Below are positions 25,669 through 32,519 of a stretch of DNA of 64,000 nucleotides, in pieces. A program made the position numbers and the translations under genes. The notes below the pieces were generated by a model. It did not search any database. It saw nothing but the letters and a program-made list of their open reading frames with translations, and had not been told where the DNA came from. Within the stretch, counting starts at the first letter, position 1, and each line of letters starts with the position of its first letter. The DNA is from Pseudomonas viridiflava (GTDB lineage Bacteria; Pseudomonadota; Gammaproteobacteria; Pseudomonadales; Pseudomonadaceae): NCBI RefSeq assembly GCF_900591205.1, contig NZ_UUPU01000094.1:29928-93927 (forward strand), in the 5' to 3' direction.

Positions 25669-27239
25669 AAGACGGCTTTCGCCAGGCCATGGCATGGTTG
25701 CATACCTGGGCCGGGTTGACCTTTGGCTGGCTGCTGTTTGCGATTTTCCTGACAGGCACCCTGTCGTATTTCAAAGATGAAATCAGCCACTGGATGCAGC
25801 CTGAAGTGCAGGCGCATGCCCTGGACGATGCGCGCAGCCTGAACGTTGCCCAAACCTATCTGCAGCAAGTGGCGCCGAGCGCCGCTCGCTGGTTTATCAC
25901 CTTGCCGGACAGCCGCGACCCCGGCCTGTCGGTGATGTGGCAAGACAAGATCGACCCCGGCAAGCGCGGCAACTTCATCCAGAAAACCCTCGACCCGGTC
26001 AGCGGCGAGGCCGTGCAGGCCCGTGAAAGTATGGGCGGTGAGTTCTTCTATCGTTTCCACTTCCAACTGCAAATGCCCCATCCGTGGGGCCGCTGGCTGT
26101 CGACCATTGCCGCCATGGTGATGTTCGTCGCGTTGATTACCGGCATCATCACCCACAAGAAAATCTTCAAGGATTTCTTCACCTTCCGCCCCCGCAAAGG
26201 CCAGCGCTCCTGGCTGGACGGGCACAACGCGGTGGGGGTGCTGGTGCTGCCGTTCCACTTGATGATCACCTACAGCAGCTTGGTAATTTTCATGAGCATG
26301 GTCATGCCTGCGCCGATCCTGGCCTCGTATGGCAACGACAGTCGCGCATTTTTCAATGAAGTGTTTCCGGCGTCCAATAATGCGCCGGCCCTGGGCCAGG
26401 CCGCGCCGTTGAAGGCGCTGGTGCCGATGTACGAGCAGGCGCGGGTGCAGTGGGCGGGCGGCCATGTCGGGCGAATTGCAGTGAATAACCCAGGCGATGT
26501 GAATGCATCGGTGAATGTGTTCCGCGCCGGTTCCGATCGCGTGGTGCATGATTTCGGCAGCACCGTGTCGTTCAACGGCGCCACCGGTGAGCTGTTGCGA
26601 GTGAGTGGCGAGCAGTCGTTGCCGGCGGTGATCGGCGGCAGTTTCTACGGCCTGCATATGGGCCATTTCGCTGGTCCGGTGTTGCGCTGGTTGTACTTTA
26701 TCTGCGGTCTGGCGGGCACGGCGATGATCGGCACGGGGCTGGTGATCTGGCTCGGCAAGCGCCAGCTCAAACACGCCAAAAGCGCGGCGATGCCGTTTGA
26801 GCTGCGGCTGGTGGAAGTGCTGAATATCGCCAGCATGTCCGGGCTGATGATCGCGATTGGCGGGTTCTTCTGGGCCAACCGTTTATTGCCGGTGAGCTTC
26901 GCCCAGCGCTCCGACTGGGAGGTGCAAACGTTCTTTATCGCCTGGGGCCTGAGCCTGTTGCACGCCATGTTGCGGCGTGGCCGCCAGGGCTGGGTCGAAC
27001 AACTGAGCTTCGGCGCGCTGCTGTTTGTTGCGATTCCCTTGCTCAACGCGCTGACCACCTCCAGCCACCTGGGCGTGTCCCTGGCCACGGGCGACTGGGC
27101 CATGGCCGGTTTCGACCTGACCTGTCTGGCCAGCGGCGTGTTTCTGGCCTGGGCCGCCTGGAAGATGCAGCACCGCAGCGTGCCTGTGCCCAAGGCCGAG
27201 CGCGCCCGGCCCCTGACCCTCAAACGCGAGGCGCACTGA
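25665..27239 (+). CDS. PepSY-domain iron-uptake membrane protein (PiuB-like)
   Basis: A 524-residue inner-membrane protein. The N-terminal helix and PepSY-like periplasmic region (LHTWAGLTFGWLLFAIFLTG; VNVFRAGSDRVVHDFGSTVS) alternate with further helices that carry the conserved His residues (LHMGHFAGPVLRWLYF; HNAVGVLVLPFHLM). Such proteins are linked to periplasmic reduction or release of iron from siderophores. It overlaps DUF3649 upstream and is followed without a gap by DUF3325. A longer open frame from 25482 runs in the wrong frame over DUF3649 and is not used. Confidence 0.88.
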   Translation: MKDGFRQAMAWLHTWAGLTFGWLLFAIFLTGTLSYFKDEISHWMQPEVQAHALDDARSLNVAQTYLQQVAPSAARWFITLPDSRDPGLSVMWQDKIDPGKRGNFIQKTLDPVSGEAVQARESMGGEFFYRFHFQLQMPHPWGRWLSTIAAMVMFVALITGIITHKKIFKDFFTFRPRKGQRSWLDGHNAVGVLVLPFHLMITYSSLVIFMSMVMPAPILASYGNDSRAFFNEVFPASNNAPALGQAAPLKALVPMYEQARVQWAGGHVGRIAVNNPGDVNASVNVFRAGSDRVVHDFGSTVSFNGATGELLRVSGEQSLPAVIGGSFYGLHMGHFAGPVLRWLYFICGLAGTAMIGTGLVIWLGKRQLKHAKSAAMPFELRLVEVLNIASMSGLMIAIGGFFWANRLLPVSFAQRSDWEVQTFFIAWGLSLLHAMLRRGRQGWVEQLSFGALLFVAIPLLNALTTSSHLGVSLATGDWAMAGFDLTCLASGVFLAWAAWKMQHRSVPVPKAERARPLTLKREAH

Positions 27240-27566
27240 ATGCTGCTGGCGCTGTTGATGTGTTACGCAGGCTTCACCGCGTTGTGCCTGTCCACCGACC
27301 GTCACCATGGCGAATTGCTGCACAGCAAGCCCTCGCCGCGTCGGCGTTTGGGCTTGCGGGTGCTCGGCTGGTTGCTATTGAGCGTGTCGATCTGGCCAGC
27401 CGTGAGCGTTGCCGGGTGGGGCCTGGGCCTGGTGCAGTGGTGTGCGGTATTGATGCTCAGCGCACTGCTGCTGGTGTTGTTGTTGCCGTATCAGCCAAGG
27501 CTGGCCTTGATCCTGGCGGGCGTCGGCCTGCTGGCCAGTCCCGTTGCGGCCTTCGCCACCCTCTGA
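27240..27566 (+). CDS. DUF3325 membrane protein
   Basis: A 108-residue protein with three hydrophobic helices (MLLALLMCYAGFTALCLS; LGWLLLSVSIWPAVSVAGWG; LLVLLLPYQPRLALILAGVG). DUF3325 is the usual third member of the DUF3649-PepSY-DUF3325 operon of iron-uptake loci. Its ATG follows the PepSY stop directly. Function unknown beyond this association. Confidence 0.8.
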   Translation: MLLALLMCYAGFTALCLSTDRHHGELLHSKPSPRRRLGLRVLGWLLLSVSIWPAVSVAGWGLGLVQWCAVLMLSALLLVLLLPYQPRLALILAGVGLLASPVAAFATL

Positions 27567-27575
27567 GCCCTCGTC

Positions 27576-28154
27576 ATGATGATCAGCACCCCGCCCGAAT
27601 CCCAGGACAGCCAGCACGCTGACGCGGCGGGCGGGCGTGCGCATTTTTTGCAGGTGTTCCTGTCCCAGCGTTCGCAGATGGAGGCTCTGGTCAGCCGGCG
27701 CGTGGGCTGCCGCGCCACGGCGGCCGACCTGGTACAGGACCTGTTCCTGCGCTTCTGGCGTCGGCCGCTGGTGCAGGTCGAGGAACTCAGCACTTACCTG
27801 TTGCGCTGCGCCGGCAATATCGCCATCGACCACTTGCGCAGTGAAGGCGCGCGGGTGCGCAGCAGCGAAGGCTGGCTGCCCGAACAGCAGGACCATCAGG
27901 GCTCCGAACCCCAGGCGGCACTGGAAGCGGGCAACGACCTGCGCCATGTCGAAGCCGCCCTGCGCAGCTTGCCGGAGCGCACCCGGCAAATTTTCCTGCT
28001 CAACCGCATCCACGGCCGCAAGTACGCACAAATCGCCAAAGCGATGGGCCTGTCCCAAAGTGCCGTGGAAAAACATATGATGCGTGCCCTCGAAGCCTGC
28101 AAAGCCAGCCTTCGCGAACCATCACCCGCACGCAAGCCAGGGACCGCCCCGTGA
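27576..28154 (+). CDS. ECF sigma factor, second iron-type copy
   Basis: A 192-residue FecI/PvdS-type sigma factor with region 2 (VGCRATAADLVQDLFLRFWR; YLLRCAGNIAIDHLRSE) and region 4 (IHGRKYAQIAKAMGLSQSAV). It starts 9 bases after the DUF3325 gene, so it is probably in that Fur-controlled operon. Its stop overlaps the FecR gene start (GTGA). Unlike the first sigma factor at 24.7 kb, no receptor gene follows its anti-sigma partner. Confidence 0.88.
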   Translation: MMISTPPESQDSQHADAAGGRAHFLQVFLSQRSQMEALVSRRVGCRATAADLVQDLFLRFWRRPLVQVEELSTYLLRCAGNIAIDHLRSEGARVRSSEGWLPEQQDHQGSEPQAALEAGNDLRHVEAALRSLPERTRQIFLLNRIHGRKYAQIAKAMGLSQSAVEKHMMRALEACKASLREPSPARKPGTAP

Positions 28155-29128
28155 ACCTCACCCCCACGCCCGACCAGGAACAAGCTGCACTGGCCTGGCT
28201 GAGCCTGCTGCATGACCAGCCCAGCGCCGGTGACCAGGCCACGTTCAGCCGCTGGCTGCGCGCCGACCCCGCGCACGTCGAGGCATACTCCCAAGCCCAG
28301 GTTCTGTGGGAGCTGAGCGAAGTACCGGCGCGCACCCTGGCAGCCGAAGACGCCTCGGCGTTGCAGGGCTACCTCAATGCGATGAACCGCTCCAAACGTT
28401 CACGGGGGGTGCGCTGGTCCGGCGCCCTGGCCATGGCCGCGTGCTTGCTGGTGATGGTGTCGATGGGCGCCGGCTGGCAGCCCTCGCGCTGGGTCGATGA
28501 TTTGGGCGCGGACTACGTGACGGCGCCGGGCGAGGTGAAGACGGTCATCCTGGCTGACCAGTCCCAGGTCACCCTGGATGCCGACAGTGCCATCGCCGTG
28601 GATTTCAGCCATGGCGAGCGTCATATCCAGTTGCGTCGCGGCGCGGGGTTTTTTCACGTGACCCACACCGGCGAGTCGTTTGTGGTGGAGGCGGGCAGTG
28701 GCGAAGCACGGGTGCTGGGCACGCAGTTCGAAGTGCGCCTGCAGCCGGCAGGGGCACAGGTGACGGTATTGTCGGGACGGGTCGGCGTGACGCCTTCCCG
28801 GCAGGGCACGCAGCAAATTCTTACAGCTGGCCAGCAAGTTGCCTATGCCGATGGTGTGGCAGACCCGCTGCATGCGGTGGACAGCGAATCCCGCCTGGCC
28901 TGGCGTGACGGCTGGCTTAACTACTATAAGGCGCCACTGGCGGACGTGGTCCAGGACCTGAGCCGCTACTACCCGGGCCGCATCCTGTTGCTTAACGAAG
29001 AGATGGGCGCCAGGCGCGTCAGCGGCAGCTTTCCGAGCAAGGACCCGCAGGCGGTACTGAATGCCCTGCAGGCAGTGCTGGGCTTCGAGCAGCACACTGT
29101 GCTGGGCCGGATGATCGTGGTGCGCTGA
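28151..29128 (+). CDS. FecR-family anti-sigma factor, second copy
   Basis: A 325-residue protein with GTG start. The DUF4880 domain is at the N-terminus (DQEQAALAWLSLLHDQPSAG), one membrane helix near residues 95-113 (ALAMAACLLVMVSMGAGW), then the FecR periplasmic domain (DYVTAPGEVKTVILADQSQV). It pairs with the upstream sigma factor by overlap. It must sense a TonB receptor encoded elsewhere or share the FecA-like receptor at 21.3 kb. Confidence 0.88.
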   Translation: MNLTPTPDQEQAALAWLSLLHDQPSAGDQATFSRWLRADPAHVEAYSQAQVLWELSEVPARTLAAEDASALQGYLNAMNRSKRSRGVRWSGALAMAACLLVMVSMGAGWQPSRWVDDLGADYVTAPGEVKTVILADQSQVTLDADSAIAVDFSHGERHIQLRRGAGFFHVTHTGESFVVEAGSGEARVLGTQFEVRLQPAGAQVTVLSGRVGVTPSRQGTQQILTAGQQVAYADGVADPLHAVDSESRLAWRDGWLNYYKAPLADVVQDLSRYYPGRILLLNEEMGARRVSGSFPSKDPQAVLNALQAVLGFEQHTVLGRMIVVR

Positions 29129-29482
29129 TTACTGGGGCAGCGCCGCCATGATCTTCTCGGGGTCGTAGTCGCGAATCAACCTGCCGTTCACGTCCACAAA
29201 TGGAATCCCGCCGCCGCCCAACGCCTCATAGGCTTTGCGCCCCTTGGCGTCCTTCTCGATATCAACCACCGAATACGGAATGGCTTTCTGGTCCAGAAAG
29301 CGGCGGATCTGCTTGCAGTAGCCACACCATTCGGTGGAATACAGCGTCACCCGCGCCGCCGCACGGATCTCGATAGGCGCCACTTGCGACGGGTTGAACA
29401 GCCGCTCGATCTTGCCCCAGTTCTGGATGACCACCACCACCAGCAACACCAGCAGGACTTTTTTAAAGACCCCGCCGAGCAT
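29129..29482 (-). CDS. Membrane-anchored glutaredoxin-like protein
   Basis: A 117-residue protein with an N-terminal membrane helix (VFKKVLLVLLVVVVIQNWGK) and a glutaredoxin domain from about 45. The dithiol motif is WCGYCKQ, with the conserved cis-proline loop at GGGGIPFVDVNGRL. It likely reduces disulfides or mixed disulfides near the inner membrane. Its start overlaps the stop of yejK by one base, so the two are co-translated. The partner protein is not known. Confidence 0.85.
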   Translation of the reverse strand: MLGGVFKKVLLVLLVVVVIQNWGKIERLFNPSQVAPIEIRAAARVTLYSTEWCGYCKQIRRFLDQKAIPYSVVDIEKDAKGRKAYEALGGGGIPFVDVNGRLIRDYDPEKIMAALPQ

Positions 29483-30486
29483 CAGTTACGGCGCTTGAGC
29501 TGGTCGGTCAGTTGGGTCGGCAGGCCCTTGATGATCAAGGTGCCGGCGGCTTCGTCGTACTCGATCTTGTCGCCCAGCAGGTGTGCTTCAAAGCTGATCG
29601 ACAGCCCCTCGGCGCGCCCGGTGAAGCGCCGGAACTGGTTGAGGGTGCGCTTATCCGCCGGGATCTCCGGCGACAGGCCGTAGTCCTTGTTGCGGATATG
29701 GTCGTAAAACGCCTTTGGCCGATCTTCATCAATCAAGCCCGACAGTTCTTCCAGGCCCATGGGCTCGCCGAGCTTGGCCTGGCTGCTGGCGTAGTCCACC
29801 AGGGTTTTGGTTTTTTCGCGGGCGGACTCGTCCGGCAAGTCTTCGCTTTCAACAAAGTCGCTGAATGCCTTGAGCAAGGTACGGGTTTCGCCCGGGCCGT
29901 CGACGCCTTCCTGGCAGCCGATAAAGTCGCGGAAGTATTCAGAGACCTTTTTGCCGTTCTTGCCTTTGATAAAGGAGATGTACTGCTTGGACTGCTTGTT
30001 GTTCTGCCATTCGGACACGTTGATGCGCGCCGCCAGGTGCAACTGGCCCAGGTCCAGGTGGCGCGAGGGGGTCACGTCCAGCTCATCGGTCACCGCCACG
30101 CCTTCGCTGTGGTGCAGCAGGGCGATGGCCAGGTAATCGGTCATGCCTTGCTGATAGTGGGCGAAGAGCACGTGGCCGCCGGTGGAGAGGTTGGACTCCT
30201 CCATCAGCTTTTGCAGGTGTTCCACGGCCGTGCGGCTGAAGGTGGTGAAATCCTGGCCACCGTCGAAATATTCCTTCAACCAGCCGCTGAACGGGTGCGC
30301 GCCGGACTCGGCATGGAAAAATCCCCAGGCCTTGCCTTGTTTGGCGTTGTAGCTCTCGTTGAGGTCGGCAAGCATGTTCTCGATCGCGGCCGACTCGGCA
30401 AGCTCGGAGTCGCGGGCGTGGAGAACTGCGGGTGTGCCGTCGGGTTTTTTGTCGATCAGGTGGACGATGCAATGACGGATCGGCAT
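29482..30486 (-). CDS. yejK: Nucleoid-associated protein YejK (NdpA family)
   Basis: A 334-residue protein of the nucleoid-associated NdpA/YejK family: MPIRHCIVHLIDKKPDG at the start, a long mixed alpha/beta body and a C-terminal motif DKIEYDEAAGTLIIKGLP. It binds the nucleoid in E. coli. The start at 30486 is preferred to 30561 because it matches the family N-terminus. It overlaps the glutaredoxin gene downstream. Confidence 0.92.
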   Translation of the reverse strand: MPIRHCIVHLIDKKPDGTPAVLHARDSELAESAAIENMLADLNESYNAKQGKAWGFFHAESGAHPFSGWLKEYFDGGQDFTTFSRTAVEHLQKLMEESNLSTGGHVLFAHYQQGMTDYLAIALLHHSEGVAVTDELDVTPSRHLDLGQLHLAARINVSEWQNNKQSKQYISFIKGKNGKKVSEYFRDFIGCQEGVDGPGETRTLLKAFSDFVESEDLPDESAREKTKTLVDYASSQAKLGEPMGLEELSGLIDEDRPKAFYDHIRNKDYGLSPEIPADKRTLNQFRRFTGRAEGLSISFEAHLLGDKIEYDEAAGTLIIKGLPTQLTDQLKRRN

Positions 30487-30882
30487 AGGCTTCTCGGCTG
30501 GTTGAAGGGGAGCGGTGGGCCTCCCCAAAAAGTCGCCCAGTGTACCGCACCCATTGGCCAAGAGACGCGTCCAAGGCCATTTTGGGCGCCCTCCGACCGG
30601 CCATATGCCTTTTTTTCACGGTTTAGAGCGATAAAGCTGACCAAATGGGTAGGTAGAAGCGGATATTTCCCCGTCTCTGTGCTAGTTTTGCCCCGTCTTA
30701 CGCCAAGACTCGGCGTTAAGCGTGCATTCAGCATCTGTCAGGTCGAACCAATCCCCGTTTCAAGCATCTATAACCCCGATCTCCGTGGTTATAGCCGGGG
30801 GTGCCAGGCCATGACGGTCGGGCTCGACGGCTGACACTGCACTCTGCAATCCATATGAATTTGATAGGGAAGGAACACCACA
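30487..30882. other. Intergenic region upstream of yejK and the HU gene
   Basis: A gene-free region of about 396 bases between divergent yejK and HU. It holds a small hairpin (ATAACC paired with GGTTAT near 30770-30793) and a candidate HU promoter at its right end. No reading frame with a ribosome site was found. Confidence 0.5.
30831..30859 (+). promoter_or_regulatory. Candidate sigma-70 promoter of the HU gene
   Basis: CTGACA (30831-30836), a 17-base spacer, then TATGAA (30854-30859). This would give a leader of about 17 bases with the AAGGA ribosome site. The match to consensus is only fair; HU genes often have several promoters. Confidence 0.35.
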
Positions 30883-31164
30883 ATGGCTATTACTAAAGAC
30901 CAACTGATCGCTGACCTGGCTGAAGCAGTAGACGCACCGAAAACTACCGTGCGCGCTCTGCTGGACCAACTGAGCCAAGTTGTTGCTGACCAGCTGGAAA
31001 ACGGCGGCGAAATCACTCTGCCAGGCGTTGGCAAACTGAAAGTGACCGAGCGTCCTGCCCGTACTGGCCGTAACCCTTCGACTGGCGCTGCCATCGAAAT
31101 CGCTGCCAAGAAAGTTATCAAGCTGGTTGTGGCCAAAGGCCTGACCGACGCTGTTAACAAGTAA
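30883..31164 (+). CDS. HU-family DNA-binding protein
   Basis: A 93-residue histone-like protein with the HU fold and the DNA-wrapping arm around VTERPARTGRNPSTG, where the intercalating proline of the RNPxTG motif is kept. It lacks the lysine/alanine-rich tail. It is a HupN-type copy, distinct from the lon/clpX-linked hupB. Good ribosome site AAGGA and balanced codon use suggest high expression. A strong terminator follows. Confidence 0.92.
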   Translation: MAITKDQLIADLAEAVDAPKTTVRALLDQLSQVVADQLENGGEITLPGVGKLKVTERPARTGRNPSTGAAIEIAAKKVIKLVVAKGLTDAVNK

Positions 31165-31173
31165 GACGCAGCA

Positions 31174-31213
31174 AAAAAAACCGTGCTCCGGAGCGATCCG
31201 GGCACGGTTTTTT
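31174..31213. terminator. Rho-independent terminator after the HU gene
   Basis: AAAAAACCGTGC pairs with GCACGGTTTTTT, with a GC-rich inner loop. The T run follows directly on the plus strand, and the A run makes it work for the convergent rlmF as well. Confidence 0.92.
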
Positions 31214-31284
31214 GTTGCCTGCGATTTATGCTGGGCTTGCTGTGGCGAGGGAGTAAACCCTTCAGTCCTCTATCAGCCCTAGGT

Positions 31285-32304
31285 TTAGTCGCGAACCCAG
31301 CGCTGGCGCCAGATCTGCTGCTCGTTCTTGGTCTGGAAGGTCCAGGCCACGAAACGGCTTTGTTTCTGACCCTGGGACATCTCCACCACCCGGCTTTCCA
31401 GCACACCGGCTTTTTTCAGGGCTGTCTCGATCGCGGGCAAATTCGAGGCTTTTGACACCAGGGTGCTGAACCACAATACCTTGTGGGCAAAGTGCGCACT
31501 CTCGGCGATAAGCTGCGTCACAAAGCGCGCTTCGCCGCCTTCACACCACAACTCCGCCGATTGGCCGCCGAAGTTCAGCACCGGCAACTTGCGCTTGGGA
31601 TCAGCCTTGCCCAGGGCGCGCCATTTGCGCTCGCTGCCCTTGGTGGCTTCGTCCATGGAGGCATGGAACGGCGGGTTGCACATGGTCAGGTCAAAGCGCT
31701 CGCCCGGCTCCAGCAGACCCAGGAGGATCTGCTTGGGGTTGGTTTGCTGGCGCAACTGGATAACCTTGCTCAGGTCATTGGACTGCACGATGGCCTTGGC
31801 CGCAGCCACAGCGATCGGGTCGACCTCGGAGCCGAGGAAATTCCAGCGGTACTCCATATAGCCAATCAACGGATAGACGCAGTTGGCGCCCATGCCGATA
31901 TCCAGCACCTTGACGATGGAACCACGTGGGATCTTGCCGTCGTTGACCTCGGCCAGCAGGTCGGCGAGAAAGTGTACGTAGTCCGCACGCCCAGGGACCG
32001 GTGGGCACAGGTAGTCCGCCGGGATATCCCAATGCTGGACGCCATAGAACGATTTCAACAACGCACGGTTGAACACCCGCACCGCATCGGGGCTGGCGAA
32101 GTCGATGCTTTCCTTGCCGTACGGGTTGATGATCACGAATTTCGCCAGTTCCGGCGTGGTCTTGATCAGCGCCGGGAAGTCGTAGCGGCCCTTGTGGCGG
32201 TTGCGCGGGTGCAGGGTGGCCTCTTTACGCGGCACCACGGGCTTGGCCGGGGTGGCGGTTTTAGGCTTCTTGCGCGGAGGTTTCGGCGTGCTGGGGGCTG
32301 TCAT
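31285..32304 (-). CDS. rlmF: 23S rRNA (adenine(1618)-N(6))-methyltransferase RlmF
   Basis: A 339-residue SAM-dependent enzyme that methylates A1618 in 23S rRNA. The lysine/proline-rich N-terminal tail is followed by LHPRNRHKGRYDFPALIKTT. The SAM motif is VLDIGMGANCVYPLIG, and the catalytic N6-adenine motif is NPPFH. Length fits the family. A REP pair separates it from valS. Confidence 0.93.
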   Translation of the reverse strand: MTAPSTPKPPRKKPKTATPAKPVVPRKEATLHPRNRHKGRYDFPALIKTTPELAKFVIINPYGKESIDFASPDAVRVFNRALLKSFYGVQHWDIPADYLCPPVPGRADYVHFLADLLAEVNDGKIPRGSIVKVLDIGMGANCVYPLIGYMEYRWNFLGSEVDPIAVAAAKAIVQSNDLSKVIQLRQQTNPKQILLGLLEPGERFDLTMCNPPFHASMDEATKGSERKWRALGKADPKRKLPVLNFGGQSAELWCEGGEARFVTQLIAESAHFAHKVLWFSTLVSKASNLPAIETALKKAGVLESRVVEMSQGQKQSRFVAWTFQTKNEQQIWRQRWVRD

Positions 32305-32369
32305 GATGATTCTGGGGTTGGCTCAAAGTGGTGGGCATTGTCCCACATCCTGAGCCCAATTCGGTCAAC

Positions 32370-32457
32370 TGTGGGAGCTGGCTTGCCTGCGATGGCATCA
32401 CCGCGGTCTCGCGGGTGTACCGAGTTGCCCGCATCGCAGGCAAGCCAGCTCCCACAT
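32370..32457. repeat. REP-type inverted repeat pair
   Basis: Left arm 32370-32395 (TGTGGGAGCTGGCTTGCCTG..) and inverted right arm 32435-32457, between rlmF and the end of valS. Confidence 0.82.
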
Positions 32458-32478
32458 TGATCGGGTTTTCAGGCGAAA

Positions 32479-32506
32479 AAAAGAGACCCGAAGGTCTCTT
32501 TTTTTA
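32479..32506 (-). terminator. Terminator of valS
   Basis: AAAGAGACC-CGAA-GGTCTCTTT hairpin just past the valS stop. On the minus strand the stem is followed by a U-rich run (plus-strand A run at 32476-32482); the T run at the other side makes it bidirectional. Confidence 0.8.
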
Positions 32507-32519
32507 CACGGCTTACACC

